Assembly (NCBI RefSeq): GCF_023887685.1
Contig: NZ_JAMWMR010000003.1
Location: 1-64,000 of the forward strand
Reading direction: 5' to 3'
Length of the DNA stretch: 64,000 nt
Origin: Streptomyces macrolidinus
GTDB taxonomy: Bacteria; Actinomycetota; Actinomycetes; Streptomycetales; Streptomycetaceae
In this document: positions 42,032 to 51,676 of the stretch, in pieces
How positions within the stretch are numbered: the first letter of the stretch is position 1
Layout: the number at the start of each line of letters is the position of its first letter
The notes under the pieces: model-generated
The model's database searches: none
Seen by the model: the letters and a program-made list of their open reading frames with translations, nothing else
What the model was told of the DNA's origin: nothing
Translations under genes and position numbers: made by a program

Positions 42032-43192
42032 GTGAGTTCCCCAGATCCGCAGGTTCGCGCAGCGCGAAACCGATCAGCCCGTCCGTCGGCCGACGACAGC
42101 CCCCGGGCGTCGGCGCAGCGCGTCGGCGAGTCCTCCGCCCGCGGGCCCGTCGTCGCGGTCACGGGCGCGGCGAGCGGCATCGGCGCGCTGCTCACCGAGA
42201 GGCTCGCCGCGTGCGACGAGGTCAAACAGGTCGTCGCCATCGACGAGCGGCGCGGGGAGTGCGCGGCGGCCCAGTGGCACATCCTGGACGTGCGGGACCC
42301 GGCGATCGCGGAGAAGCTGCGGGGCGCCGACGTCGTGGTGCACCTGGCCCTCGACCTCGATCTGGAGACGGACGCGGCGGCGCGTACGGCGTACAACGTC
42401 CGGGGCACGCAGACGGTGCTGACGGCCGCCGCGGCGGCCGGGGTGCACCGGGTGGTGCTGTGCACGTCCGCGATGGTCTACGGGGCGCTCCCGGACAACG
42501 AACTGCCGCTCTCCGAGGACGCCGAGCTGCGGGCGACGGCGGAGGCGACCGGCGTCGGGGACCTGCTGGAGATCGAGCGGCTCGGCCGGCGGGCGCCGCG
42601 CGCCCATCCGGGGCTCAATGTCACCGTCGTGCGCCCCGCGGTCCTCATCGGGGGCACGGACACGGCGCTGACCAGGTACTTCGAGTCGCCGCGGCTGCTG
42701 GTGGTGGCCGGGTCGCGGCCGGCCTGGCAGTTCTGCCACGTCGAGGATCTGTGCAGTGCCCTGGAGTACGCCGCCCTGGAGAAGGTCGACGGGGAACTGG
42801 CCGTGGGGTGCGACGGATGGCTGGAGCAGGAGGAGGTCGAGGAGCTGAGCGGGATCCGGCGGATGGAACTGCCCTCCGCGGTCGCCCTCGGCGCGGCGGC
42901 CCGGCTGCACCGGATCGGACTCACGCCCTCGCCCGCCGGGGACCTCGCGTACACGATGTACCCCTGGGTGGTCAGCGGAAGCCGACTGCACGAGGCCGGG
43001 TGGCGTCCGCAGTGGACGAACGAGGAGGTCCTCGCGGAGCTGCTGGAGGAGGTCGCCGGGCGGCACACCGTGGTGGGCCGACGCCTGGGCCGCAAGGACG
43101 CGACGGCCGCGGGCGCGGCCGGGGCGACGGTCGCGCTGCTGGGCGCGGCGGCGGTGGTACGCCGGGCGCGGAAGGCCCGACGGCGCCTGTAG
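42032..43192 (+). CDS. SDR family NAD-dependent epimerase/dehydratase-like protein
   Basis: A 386-residue protein with an N-terminal charged segment, an extended SDR Rossmann domain beginning VVAVTGAASGIGALL (near residue 40) and an atypical C-terminal part ending in a hydrophobic helix (about 355-378) followed by a basic RRARKARRRL tail. This suggests membrane attachment at the C-terminus. The catalytic YxxxK is not evident, so enzymatic activity is uncertain. GTG 42032 has GGAG 6 nt upstream. It is divergent from the DUF2342 gene. Confidence 0.82.
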   Translation: MSSPDPQVRAARNRSARPSADDSPRASAQRVGESSARGPVVAVTGAASGIGALLTERLAACDEVKQVVAIDERRGECAAAQWHILDVRDPAIAEKLRGADVVVHLALDLDLETDAAARTAYNVRGTQTVLTAAAAAGVHRVVLCTSAMVYGALPDNELPLSEDAELRATAEATGVGDLLEIERLGRRAPRAHPGLNVTVVRPAVLIGGTDTALTRYFESPRLLVVAGSRPAWQFCHVEDLCSALEYAALEKVDGELAVGCDGWLEQEEVEELSGIRRMELPSAVALGAAARLHRIGLTPSPAGDLAYTMYPWVVSGSRLHEAGWRPQWTNEEVLAELLEEVAGRHTVVGRRLGRKDATAAGAAGATVALLGAAAVVRRARKARRRL

Positions 43193-43292
43193 GCCTCACA
43201 CGTCACACATCAGCACACACACGCGTGTGTGTGCCGTGGTCTCTTCCGCGGTGTCCGTCCCCGGCACCGACGGCGTACGGCACGATGGGGAC

Positions 43293-43754
43293 ATGGCACC
43301 TCAGAGTGATCACCTCGGTGAACAGGCAGCGGACGAGCCCGTCAAACTGCTCGCGATCCGCGAGACCCCGCTCTCCCTCGACGAGGTCTTCCGGGCGGTC
43401 GGGGACGACGCCGCCGGCGGGACCGCGCTGTTCGTCGGGACCGTACGCAACCACGACGGCGGGGCCGACGTCGATGCGCTCGGGTACTCGTGCCATCCCC
43501 ATGCCGAGGCCGAGTTGCGGCGCGTCGCGGACAAGGTCGTCGCCGACTACCCGGTGCGGGCTCTCGCGGCGGTGCACCGGGTCGGGGAGCTGCGGGTCGG
43601 TGATCTCGCCGTCGTCGTCGCCGTGTCGTGTCCCCACCGGGCCGAGGCCTTCGAGGCCTGCCGCAAGCTGATCGACGACCTCAAGCACGAGGTGCCCATC
43701 TGGAAGCACCAGAGGTTCTCCGACGGGACGGAGGAGTGGGTGGGGGCCTGCTGA
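43293..43754 (+). CDS. moaE: Molybdopterin synthase catalytic subunit MoaE
   Basis: A 153-residue MoaE, which with MoaD converts precursor Z into molybdopterin. Characteristic segments are GTALFVGTVRNHDGG, LGYSCHPHAEAEL, HRVGELRVGDLAVVVAVSCPHRAEAF and the catalytic Lys region KHEVPIWKHQ near residue 135. ATG 43293 is chosen; the upstream frame has no motif and CACGAT ends 6 nt before this ATG. MoeZ in the same window can supply the sulphurated MoaD partner. Confidence 0.94.
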   Translation: MAPQSDHLGEQAADEPVKLLAIRETPLSLDEVFRAVGDDAAGGTALFVGTVRNHDGGADVDALGYSCHPHAEAELRRVADKVVADYPVRALAAVHRVGELRVGDLAVVVAVSCPHRAEAFEACRKLIDDLKHEVPIWKHQRFSDGTEEWVGAC

Positions 43755-43935
43755 TCCCGCCGCCCGGCCCGCGACGCACGGCTCATGCGTGTGCGTCGCC
43801 ATACGTCTCATAGGGTTAACCGAGTACTCATCGGACTCAGCTTGCGTAACCGCACCCCTCCCGTGAGCGTTGTCAGTGCGGATGATTAGTCTGCTGATCA
43901 GTCAGCGGCGGACACTCATGGTTTGGGAGGTCGGC

Positions 43936-44100
43936 ATGGCGGCGCTCGCGTGGCTGCTGATTCCGCTTGTCGCTGGGATCGGCGCCGGACTGTGGGGTGG
44001 TTGGGCCGGCCGCAACCGTACGGGCGCGGGCGACGGCTCCGAACTCGCCGGCTACGCACGCTTCCGCGAGGCCATGGAGAAGTCCCACTCCGGCAGTTGA
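43936..44100 (+). CDS. 54-residue single-span membrane protein
   Basis: The best ribosome site in this area, GGGAGG with TCGGC spacing, precedes ATG 43936. The product MAALAWLLIPLVAGIGAGLW has one hydrophobic helix (residues 2-24), then a basic GRNRTG turn and a polar tail. It probably sits in the membrane next to the following Lon-like PDZ protease gene, and I do not know its role. Too short for a domain match. Confidence 0.6.
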   Translation: MAALAWLLIPLVAGIGAGLWGGWAGRNRTGAGDGSELAGYARFREAMEKSHSGS

Positions 44101-44181
44101 GGGCCCTCGTACCTCGGGGCCGCCCTCACGCGCGTACGGCCCCGGAGGTGTGCGCAGAGCACCGTCCCGTACTGTCGTTCC

Positions 44182-45279
44182 ATGCCACGCCGCACCGCGA
44201 CGATGCTCGCCTCCACCCTGATGCTGATCGCGCTCCTGTGCGCGGGAGTGTTCATCAACGTGCCGTACTCGGAGATCTCTCCGGGTCCGACGGTGAACAC
44301 GCTGGCCGAGCACGGTGGCGAGCCGGTGCTGCAGATCACCGGGCACAAGACCTATCCGGCGAGCGGTCATCTGAACATGACCACGGTCCGGGTCACCAGC
44401 GCCGACTACAACATGAACCTGGTCGAGGCCATCTACGGCTGGCTCGCGCACGACAGCCTGGTCGTCCGGCACGACACGCTCTACCCGGACGGCAAGACCG
44501 AGGAACAGTCGAGCCAGGAGAACGCCGAGGAGTTCAGCCAGTCCCAGCAGAGCGCCAAGGTCGCCGCGCTGAAGCAGCTCCACATCCCCGTGACGTCCTG
44601 GGTGATCGTCTCCACCGTGCTCAAGGGGTCGCCCGCCGAGGGCAAGCTGCACGCGGGCGATGTCATCAAGGCCGTCGACGGGACCGCCGTGAAGGAGCCC
44701 GCGGACGTCTCCAAGCTGGTGACCCGGCACAAGCCCGGCCAGGACGTCGTGTTCACGATCGTGCCCGCCAAGGAGCAGGCCGCCGCCGTGAAGGCGCACA
44801 AGAAGGCCACCACGACGCGGGATGTGACGATCACCACGAAGGAGTCCCAGGACGGCGGCCAGGAGCGGGCCATCGTCGGGATCTCCGCGGGGACCGACAA
44901 CACCTTCCCGTTCACCATCGACATCAAGCTCGCCGACGTCGGCGGCCCCAGCGCCGGTCTGATGTTCGCCCTCGGCATCATCGACAAGCTCACCCCGGGC
45001 GACCTCACCGGCGGCAAGTTCGTGGCCGGCACCGGGACCATCGACGACGACGGCCGGGTCGGTCCGATCGGCGGCATCGAGATGAAGACGCTCGGCGCGC
45101 GCAACAAGGGCGCGCAGTACTTCCTGACGCCCAAGGACAACTGCTCGGCAGCCGCGAAGGACGTCCCCAAGGGGCTGACGCTCGTCAAGGTCGGCACGAT
45201 CAAGGACGCGCTGAACGCCCTGGACGACATCCGCACCGGGAAGACCGCCGACCTGCCGAAGTGCACCACCCGGAGCTGA
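44182..45279 (+). CDS. Membrane-anchored PDZ/Lon-like S16 serine protease (YlbL family)
   Basis: A 365-residue protein with one N-terminal transmembrane helix (about residues 9-28), a PDZ domain (about 138-205) and a C-terminal S16 Lon-type catalytic domain. The catalytic Ser is in GGPSAGLMF (near 257) and the Lys in IEMKTLGARNKG (near 301). It should degrade or process periplasmic-side envelope proteins. TACTGT (44170-44175) ends 6 nt before ATG 44182, a leaderless promoter. It corresponds in position to mycobacterial Rv3194c. Confidence 0.92.
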   Translation: MPRRTATMLASTLMLIALLCAGVFINVPYSEISPGPTVNTLAEHGGEPVLQITGHKTYPASGHLNMTTVRVTSADYNMNLVEAIYGWLAHDSLVVRHDTLYPDGKTEEQSSQENAEEFSQSQQSAKVAALKQLHIPVTSWVIVSTVLKGSPAEGKLHAGDVIKAVDGTAVKEPADVSKLVTRHKPGQDVVFTIVPAKEQAAAVKAHKKATTTRDVTITTKESQDGGQERAIVGISAGTDNTFPFTIDIKLADVGGPSAGLMFALGIIDKLTPGDLTGGKFVAGTGTIDDDGRVGPIGGIEMKTLGARNKGAQYFLTPKDNCSAAAKDVPKGLTLVKVGTIKDALNALDDIRTGKTADLPKCTTRS

Positions 45280-45301
45280 CGTACGGCGCGTGTACGTGAG
45301 A

Positions 45302-45330
45302 GGGGGCGCCCGGAGATTCCGGGCGCCCCC
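45302..45330. terminator. 12-bp GC stem bidirectional terminator
   Basis: GGGGGCGCCCGG (45302-45313) pairs with CCGGGCGCCCCC (45319-45330) around AGATT. It separates the PDZ protease from the convergent PPA1309-family gene. Confidence 0.88.
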
Positions 45331-45391
45331 TTACGCACCTATGAGCACGCACCTATGAGCGCATGCCCAGAAGCACGTACCCAGGACGCGG

Positions 45392-45937
45392 TCAGTCCGC
45401 GAACGTCGCCGACAGCGCCTCCGCGAGGCCCGGCACCAGCTCAGGACCCGTCAGCACCTCCGTCGGCGAGTCCTTCTCGCGCAGCCGCACTGCCGACTCG
45501 CGTGTGCCGTCGCGCAGGACCGCCACCGTCATGCGCACCTCCTGGCGGTCCGGGTGCTCGGCGACCCATCGCGTCAGCTTCTTCCCGGTCAGCCCCTGCG
45601 GAACCTGGGTCTCCGCGGACGGCGGCAGCATCAGCCGCTCCACCGTGAGCGCGCAGCCGGCCACGGCGTCGGGCCAGGCGATGGTGCCGAGGAACTCGTC
45701 CAGCGGCCGGTCGGCGGGGATCTCCTCCTGCTCGATGGGGGTGAGACCGGAGGTGGCCTCGGGCGCGTCCGCCAGGCCGAGCTGGGCCGCGAGCGCGGGT
45801 TCCTGGGTCCGCAGCCGCGCGGTGTCTACGAGGGCGAAGAGGCGAGCGGCCTGGTCCCAGCCGAAGCCGGAGACGTACTCGTCGATCTCGAGTACGGCCC
45901 GGGTGAGGGGGCTCGCTGCCATGGGAGTGTTGGACAT
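45392..45937 (-). CDS. PPA1309 family protein
   Basis: A 181-residue actinobacterial protein of the PPA1309 family, function unknown. Family text includes AVLEIDEYVSGFGWDQAARLFALVDTA near the N-terminus and VAEHPDRQEVRMTVAVLRDG near residue 135. No membrane segment. ATG 45937 has AGGA 8 nt upstream and is preferred to the GTG two codons earlier. Divergent from the UPF0182 gene and conserved beside it in the order. Confidence 0.85.
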   Translation of the reverse strand: MSNTPMAASPLTRAVLEIDEYVSGFGWDQAARLFALVDTARLRTQEPALAAQLGLADAPEATSGLTPIEQEEIPADRPLDEFLGTIAWPDAVAGCALTVERLMLPPSAETQVPQGLTGKKLTRWVAEHPDRQEVRMTVAVLRDGTRESAVRLREKDSPTEVLTGPELVPGLAEALSATFAD

Positions 45938-45971
45938 GGTCACAATCCTGCCTCGTTCTTGCCCGGAAGCG

Positions 45972-45997
45972 GGAACCGAGTAAAGCGCCAGTAAGTT
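45972..45997 (+). promoter_or_regulatory. Possible SigR-like promoter upstream of the UPF0182 gene
   Basis: GGAAC (45972-45976), then 18 nt, then GTT (45995-45997). The -35 differs from the SigR consensus by one base. TTGCATAGGT downstream could be another -10. Confidence 0.35.
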
Positions 45998-46090
45998 GCA
46001 TAGGTGAGGCTCCTCGATCGTGGAGCCTCGTCCACGGTCCGCGTTCGCGAGGGCCTGACGTATTCAACAGCGAACTTCGAGGTGCGCACC

Positions 46091-49060
46091 TTGGCTTTCC
46101 AGATGCCGGACCGCGGCGGAGGCCCGACGGGGCCACGGATCAGAGTGGGCCGCCCGTCCCGGCGAGCCCGGACCCTGCTCATGACAGTGGGGGTCCTCGC
46201 CGTCCTCGGCATGGCGTTCATCATGTTCGCCGGCTTCTGGACGGACTGGCTCTGGTACCGATCGGTGAGGTATTCGTCCGTCTTCACGACCACTCTGTGG
46301 ACGAAGGCCGGACTCTTCTTCGTCTTCGGACTGCTGATGGCGGGCGCGGTCGGGCTCAACATCTGGCTCGCGCACCGTATGCGCCCCCCGCTGAGCGCCA
46401 TGTCCGCGGAGCAGCAGAGCCTCGACCGCTACCGCATGGGGATCGCACCCTACAAGAAGTGGCTGCTGCTCGGGATCACCGCGCTGGTGGGCCTGATCTC
46501 GGGAGCGTCCGCGGCGGGCCAGTGGCGTACGTGGCTGCTGTGGGTGAACGGCGTGCCCTTCCACCAGAAGGACCCCCAGTTCCATCTGGACGTCTCCTTC
46601 TACGCCTTCGACCTGCCCTGGTACCGCTTCCTGCTCGGCTTCGGCTTCGCCGCCACGGTGCTGGCGCTGATCGCCGCCGCGCTCACCCACTACCTGTACG
46701 GCGGTCTCAGGCTCACCTCCCCGGGCTCGCGCGCCACGGCCGCGGCGACCGGACATCTGTCGGTGCTGCTGGGCGTCTTCGTCACGCTGAAGGCCGTGGC
46801 GTACTGGCTCGACCGGTACGGCCTCGCGGTCAAGTCCAGCGACTTCAAGGCGACCGGCGACTGGACGGGCCTTCGGTACGTCGACGCCAACGCCTATCTG
46901 CCGGCCAAGACGATCCTGTTCTGCATCGCGGCCATCTGCGCGGTGCTGTTCTTCGCCACCCTGTGGCGGCGGACCTGGCAGCTTCCCGTCATCGGCTTCG
47001 GCCTGATGGTTCTCTCCGCGATCCTCATCGGCGGGCTGTATCCGGCGATCGTCCAGAAGTTCCAGGTCCAGCCGAACGAGCAGGCCAAGGAAGCGCCGTA
47101 CGTCGAGAAGAACATCGAGGCGACCCGCGAGGCCTACGGCATCGACGGCGCCCAGGTCACGGAGTACGCGGGCAAGAGCGACAACAAGAACCAGGGCAAG
47201 CTGCGCGAGGTGGCCGACGCCACGGCGAGCATCCGCCTGCTGGACCCGAACGTCGTCTCCCCGACGTTCACCCAGCTCCAGCAGATGAAGAACTACTACG
47301 CGTTCCCGACCAACCTGGACGTCGACCGCTACACCAAGGACGGCAAGGACCAGGACACGGTCGTCGGTCTGCGTGAGCTGAACCTCGAGGGCATCCCGGC
47401 CTCCAAGCGGAACTGGATCAACGACCACTTCCGCTACACGCACGGCTTCGGCATGGTCGCCGCCAAGGGCACCGACGCCGGTGGGAACGGCCAGCCGGTC
47501 TTCACGGAGTCCAACCTCCCGACGTCCGGTGACCTGCCCTCGTACGAGCAGCGGGTCTACTACGGCGAGAAGACCACCACGTACTCGATCGTCGGCGGTC
47601 CCCAGAAGGAGATCGACTACCCCGACGACGACGGCGAGAAGACCACCAGCTACCAGGGCAAGAGTGGGGTCAGCCTCTCCAACCCGGTGAACCGGGCCGC
47701 GTACGCGGTGGCGTTCGGCGAGCCGCAGATCCTCTACTCCGGCGCCATCGGCGACGGCTCGCGGATCCTGTACAACCGCACGCCCAAGGAGCGCGTCGAG
47801 GCGGTCGCGCCGTGGCTGACCATCGACGGCGACGCCTATCCGGCGGTCGTGAGCGGCCGCATACAGTGGATCGTCGACGCCTACACGACGACGAACGGAT
47901 ACCCGTACGCCTCCCGTACGACCCTCGGTGACACGACGGCCGACTCGCTGACCGCGGCCAACACCCAGCGCGCGGTGGTGGCCCAGCAGAACCAGGTCAA
48001 CTACATCCGCAACTCGGTGAAGGCGACCGTCGACGCGTACACCGGCGAGGTCAAGCTCTACCAGTGGGACACCAAGGACCCGGTCCTGAAGACCTGGATG
48101 AAGGCGTTCCCGGGCACGGTCAAGGACAAGAGCGAGATCTCGCAGCCGCTGATGTCCCATCTGCGTTACCCGCAGGACCTGTTCAAGGTGCAGCGCGAAC
48201 TGCTGACCCGCTACCACGTCAAGGACGCTCCGACGTTCCTGAGCGGCAGCGAGGTGTGGCAGGTCCCGGACGACCCGACGAACGAGTCGAACAACGCGGT
48301 GCCGCCGTACTACCTGAGCATGAAGATGCCCGACCAGCAGGCGCAGGCGTTCTCCCTGACGACGACGTTCACCCCGAACGGCCGTGACAACCTGGGCGCG
48401 TTCATGGCGGTCAACGCCGAGGCGGGGACCAGTGACTACGGCAAGATCAGGATCCTGAAGCTACCGACGAGCAGAACGGTCGACGGGCCGAAACAGGTCC
48501 AGAGCCAGTTCAACTCCGAACAGAGCATCGCCGAGTCGATCAGGCTGCTGAAGGGCGGCGACTCGCAGGTCGAGTACGGCAACCTGCTCACCGTCCCGCT
48601 CGAAGGCGGACTGCTGTACGTGGAGCCGGTGTACGTACGCGGCGGTCAGCTCAAGCTCCCCTTGCTGCGCAAGGTGTTGGTGACCTACGGCGGCCACACC
48701 GCCTTCGAGGACACGCTCGACCAGGCGCTCACCAAGGTCTTCGGCGCGGAGGCCTCGACCTCGCCGCCGAAGGACGACGGCGGGGGGAACAGCAAGCCGA
48801 CGTCGGGCGACCCGAAGCTCCAACAGGCGCTGAGCGATGCCAAGAAGGCCTTCGAAGCGGGCCAGGAGGCCCTGAAGAAGCCCGACTTCACGGCGTACGA
48901 CAAGGCCCAGAAGGACCTCGCGGACGCGCTGAAGCGGGCCGAGGAGGCGCAGGCCGCGGCCGACAAGTCGGGCGGCGGCAAGAACGCCGACAGCAAGAGC
49001 AGCGACAGCAAGAGCCCGGACGGCAAGAACGCTGACGGCAAGACCACCGACAGCGGCTGA
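46091..49060 (+). CDS. UPF0182 family membrane protein
   Basis: A 989-residue protein starting (M)[15 protein letters not shown], then seven transmembrane helices over about residues 25-325, a large extracytoplasmic domain (about 330-890) and an acidic, Lys/Asp/Ser-rich low-complexity tail. The function of UPF0182 is unknown. TTG 46091 has GAGG 8 nt upstream and gives the N-terminus I recall for Streptomyces homologues, whereas ATG 46103 lacks a ribosome site. Five 15-bp units at 48977-49051 encode [10 protein letters not shown]-like repeats at the C-terminus. Confidence 0.9.
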   Translation: MAFQMPDRGGGPTGPRIRVGRPSRRARTLLMTVGVLAVLGMAFIMFAGFWTDWLWYRSVRYSSVFTTTLWTKAGLFFVFGLLMAGAVGLNIWLAHRMRPPLSAMSAEQQSLDRYRMGIAPYKKWLLLGITALVGLISGASAAGQWRTWLLWVNGVPFHQKDPQFHLDVSFYAFDLPWYRFLLGFGFAATVLALIAAALTHYLYGGLRLTSPGSRATAAATGHLSVLLGVFVTLKAVAYWLDRYGLAVKSSDFKATGDWTGLRYVDANAYLPAKTILFCIAAICAVLFFATLWRRTWQLPVIGFGLMVLSAILIGGLYPAIVQKFQVQPNEQAKEAPYVEKNIEATREAYGIDGAQVTEYAGKSDNKNQGKLREVADATASIRLLDPNVVSPTFTQLQQMKNYYAFPTNLDVDRYTKDGKDQDTVVGLRELNLEGIPASKRNWINDHFRYTHGFGMVAAKGTDAGGNGQPVFTESNLPTSGDLPSYEQRVYYGEKTTTYSIVGGPQKEIDYPDDDGEKTTSYQGKSGVSLSNPVNRAAYAVAFGEPQILYSGAIGDGSRILYNRTPKERVEAVAPWLTIDGDAYPAVVSGRIQWIVDAYTTTNGYPYASRTTLGDTTADSLTAANTQRAVVAQQNQVNYIRNSVKATVDAYTGEVKLYQWDTKDPVLKTWMKAFPGTVKDKSEISQPLMSHLRYPQDLFKVQRELLTRYHVKDAPTFLSGSEVWQVPDDPTNESNNAVPPYYLSMKMPDQQAQAFSLTTTFTPNGRDNLGAFMAVNAEAGTSDYGKIRILKLPTSRTVDGPKQVQSQFNSEQSIAESIRLLKGGDSQVEYGNLLTVPLEGGLLYVEPVYVRGGQLKLPLLRKVLVTYGGHTAFEDTLDQALTKVFGAEASTSPPKDDGGGNSKPTSGDPKLQQALSDAKKAFEAGQEALKKPDFTAYDKAQKDLADALKRAEEAQAAADKSGGGKNADSKSSDSKSPDGKNADGKTTDSG
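48977..49051 (+). repeat. 15-bp x5 in-frame repeat at the end of the UPF0182 gene
   Basis: Five units of the form (G/A)GCAAGANCNNNGAC run from 48977 to 49051, encoding [20 protein letters not shown] and GKTTD at the disordered C-terminus. Confidence 0.85.
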
Positions 49061-49104
49061 TCGATCAGCCCGCCCCGCGCCGTGGTACGGTTGTTCCACA
49101 ACGG

Positions 49105-49178
49105 CGCGGGGTGGAGCAGCTCGGTAGCTCGCTGGGCTCATAACCCAGAGGTCGCAGGTTCAAATCCTGTCCCCGCTA
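49105..49178 (+). tRNA. Initiator tRNA-fMet (CAT), copy 1
   Basis: A 74-nt cloverleaf with anticodon CAT at 49139-49141 in GGGCTCATAACCC. The anticodon stem has the three G:C pairs of initiator tRNAs, acceptor position 1 is C mismatched with T72, and the T-loop is GTTCAAATC. No CCA is encoded. Identical to the copy at 51317. Confidence 0.97.
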
Positions 49179-49187
49179 CTGAAGTCG

Positions 49188-49220
49188 AGGGCCCGGATCC
49201 TGATCATGGATCCGGGCCCT
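49188..49220. terminator. Terminator after tRNA-fMet copy 1
   Basis: AGGGCCCGGATCC (49188-49200) and GGATCCGGGCCCT (49208-49220) form a perfect 13-bp stem with a 7-nt loop, followed by TTGGCG. Confidence 0.85.
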
Positions 49221-49418
49221 TGGCGTGTGCGGTGACGACACACGGGGCATGCGCCGTGACCTGGTACGTCGCGTGAAGTGCGGCTGCCTGCAAGGGGAGT
49301 TGGCCACTCTGTGTTTGACTTGTCTCTCTGTGGGCATGTCGACAAAACGCTGAAGTGACCTCACTGACTGCGGTGTAGCGGCTGTACCCAGGGTGCGGGT
49401 GGTGCGACGATGGACGTT

Positions 49419-51215
49419 ATGGGGGACAAGGCAACTCTGTACGAGGTAGGGCGATTTGTGCAGACCGCCGAACGGGACGAGACCGGCGAGGCTGTCGAGG
49501 AACTGCGCCGACGTATCGCCGCGGAAGCGGGCGACGTCGAGGCGATGAGCGTCCTCGGGGCCATGCTGCTGCGCCGTGGCGATCTCGACGGAGCCGAGCC
49601 CCAGTTGCGTGCCGCCACCGCCGCGGGTGACCGTGCCGCCGCCAACAACCTGGGGGTGCTGCTGCATCAGCGCGGATACGCCGAGGAGGCCGCCGGCTGG
49701 TGGCGGGTCGCCGCCGTCGCCGGATCCGCCGCCGCGGCGCACGCGCTCGGACGACACCACCGCGAGCGCGGGGACGAGCCCGCCGCCGAGTACTGGCTGC
49801 GCCAGTCCGCCGAGCAGGGGCACACCCTCGGCGCGTACGCGCTCGCCGATCTGCTGGAGCACCGCGGCGAGGACGGCGCCGAGCGCTGGATGCGCGCCGC
49901 CGCCGAGCGCGGGCACCGCGAGGCCGCCTACCGGCTGGCGCGAGCGCTCGACCGCAAGGCCCAGCGCGAGCGCAGGCTCAGTGGTGACAACGGTGTCAAG
50001 TCGTCCGTGCTCGCCGAGGCCGAGCAGTGGTACCGGCAGGCCGCGGCGCGCGGGCACCGCCGGGCCGCGCTGCATCTCGGGGCGATCCTGGAGCGGCGCG
50101 GCGACATCAAGGAGGCCGGACGCTGGTACCTGACCAGCGCCAAGGACGGGGAGGCGCGCGCCGCCTGCGCGCTCGGCTTCCTGCTGCGCGACGCGGGCGA
50201 CCAGGAGAGCGCCGCCGACTGGTGGCTGCGGGCCGCCCGACAGGGAGACGGCAACGCCGCGAACGCGCTGGGCGCGCTGCATGCCGAGCGCGGCGAGACA
50301 CAGACCGCCGAGCGGTGGTACCGCGCGGCGACGGACGCCGGTGATGTCAACGGCGCCTACAACCTCGGGCTGCTCTGCGCCGAGCAGGGCCGGATCGCAC
50401 AGGCCGACCAGTGGTACCGGCGGGCGGCCTACGCAGGGCACCGCGAGGCCGCCAACGCGCTCGCGATCCTGCTGCTGCGGGGCGGCGACGCGACCGGCGC
50501 CGAGCCGTGGTTCTCCAAGGCCGCCGAGGCGGGCAGCGTGGACGCCGCGTTCAACCTCGGGATCCTGTACGCCGGCCGGGGCGAGGACGGCCCGGCCCTC
50601 AGGTGGTACGAGCGGGCGGCGGCGGCCGGGCACACCGAGGCGGCACTCCAGGTCGGCATCGCGCGCCTGCGCGAGGGGGACGAGCGCACGGCCGAGCGGC
50701 ATCTGCGCTGCGCGGCGGGGGGCGGCAGCGCGGAGGCCGCCTACCGCCTGGCCATGCTGCTGGACGCGCGCCGTCCGCCGCAGCCCGCGCATGAGCTGGG
50801 CGAGCCGTCGCAGGAGCGGAACGAGTGCGAGGAGTGGTACGAGCGGGCGGCGTCGCAAGGCCATCGGCGGGCCCAGGTGCGGGTCGGGATGCTGGCCGCC
50901 GCGCGGGGTGACGTCGTGGAGGCGGCGCGGTGGTACCGGCAGGCGGCCGAGGCCGGGTCGCGCAACGGCGCGTTCAACCTCGGGCTGCTGCTCGCGCGGG
51001 AGGGCAGCGAGCCGGAGGCCGCCCTGTGGTGGACGCGCGCGGCGGACGCCGGGCACGGTCGGGCCGCCCTGCGGCTCGCCCTTGTCTACGCGCGCCGGGG
51101 AGAGCTGGCGGACGGGCAGCGCTGGGCGGACCGGGCGGTGTCGCTCGGGCCCGTGGAGGTCGCCGAGCGCGCGGCCCGGCTGCGGGACGCGCTGCGCCAG
51201 GAGCTGTCGGCGTGA
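49419..51215 (+). CDS. Sel1/TPR-like repeat protein
   Basis: A 598-residue all-helical repeat protein with at least 13 copies of a Sel1/TPR-like unit of about 36 residues, recognised by recurring A(A/E)xWYRxAAxxGHxxAAxxLGxLLxxRGD. It is a scaffold-type fold for protein interactions; no signal peptide, so cytosolic. ATG 49419 (MGDKATLYEVG) gives the cleaner N-terminus, with ATG 49410 in frame nine bases upstream. The gene is flanked on both sides by identical initiator tRNAs. Partner unknown. Confidence 0.88.
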   Translation: MGDKATLYEVGRFVQTAERDETGEAVEELRRRIAAEAGDVEAMSVLGAMLLRRGDLDGAEPQLRAATAAGDRAAANNLGVLLHQRGYAEEAAGWWRVAAVAGSAAAAHALGRHHRERGDEPAAEYWLRQSAEQGHTLGAYALADLLEHRGEDGAERWMRAAAERGHREAAYRLARALDRKAQRERRLSGDNGVKSSVLAEAEQWYRQAAARGHRRAALHLGAILERRGDIKEAGRWYLTSAKDGEARAACALGFLLRDAGDQESAADWWLRAARQGDGNAANALGALHAERGETQTAERWYRAATDAGDVNGAYNLGLLCAEQGRIAQADQWYRRAAYAGHREAANALAILLLRGGDATGAEPWFSKAAEAGSVDAAFNLGILYAGRGEDGPALRWYERAAAAGHTEAALQVGIARLREGDERTAERHLRCAAGGGSAEAAYRLAMLLDARRPPQPAHELGEPSQERNECEEWYERAASQGHRRAQVRVGMLAAARGDVVEAARWYRQAAEAGSRNGAFNLGLLLAREGSEPEAALWWTRAADAGHGRAALRLALVYARRGELADGQRWADRAVSLGPVEVAERAARLRDALRQELSA

Positions 51216-51316
51216 CGGAGAGCATGACGGAGAGCGTGACGAAGGCCGTGCCGAGAAGCATGGCAGGAAGCGATTTGCCTCGGTCCGCGTCCTTGACGTA
51301 ATGTTGCGTTCACCGA

Positions 51317-51390
51317 CGCGGGGTGGAGCAGCTCGGTAGCTCGCTGGGCTCATAACCCAGAGGTCGCAGGTTCAAATCCTGTCCCCGCTA
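51317..51390 (+). tRNA. Initiator tRNA-fMet (CAT), copy 2
   Basis: Identical 74-nt sequence to the first copy, with anticodon CAT at 51351-51353 and no encoded CCA. The two copies are 2212 bp apart in direct orientation. The identity extends through about 80 bp, including CTGAAG downstream. Confidence 0.97.
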
Positions 51391-51401
51391 CTGAAGGCCT
51401 G

Positions 51402-51429
51402 GGGCCGGGATCCGAAAGGGTTCCGGCCC
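51402..51429. terminator. Imperfect terminator after tRNA-fMet copy 2
   Basis: GGGCCGGGATCC pairs imperfectly with GGGTTCCGGCCC around GAAA. Confidence 0.6.
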
Positions 51430-51467
51430 TGAGGCGTTTTACGGCCACTGCTTCCCGGCGCCGCCTA

Positions 51468-51555
51468 CCGCGAGCCGGAGTTCGGTCCACCGTGAGGTGA
51501 AGTTCGGCTCACCGCGAGGCGAAGTTCGGTCCACCGCGAGGCGAAGTTCCGGGCG
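51468..51555. repeat. 22-bp tandem repeat, four units
   Basis: Four consecutive 22-bp units start at 51468, 51490, 51512 and 51534 (the last partial). They share CCGCGAG(G/C)CG(A/G)AGTTCGG. They lie between tRNA-fMet copy 2 and catR, outside any gene. Confidence 0.9.
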
Positions 51556-51638
51556 AGATCAACGAGTTGACGCCCCGTCAGGTTTGCGGGATCACGCGGA
51601 GAGGTAGACGCCCGGAGGAACCGTACGCAACACGGAGC

Positions 51639-51661
51639 CCCGGCACCTCACAGGTACCGGG
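51639..51661 (-). terminator. Terminator after catR
   Basis: CCCGGCACCT (51639-51648) pairs with AGGTACCGGG (51652-51661) with one wobble and a CAC loop, just beyond the catR stop. Confidence 0.7.
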
Positions 51662-51676
51662 ACTCAGGGAACGTGG

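Noticed and set aside
49105..51390. Integrated element using tRNA genes as attachment sites
   Set aside because: No integrase or phage gene lies between or near the two tRNA copies, and the complete tRNA is duplicated rather than only its 3' end.
51468..51555. CRISPR-like array
   Set aside because: The 22-bp units are contiguous without spacers, and no cas gene is present, so it is a simple tandem repeat.
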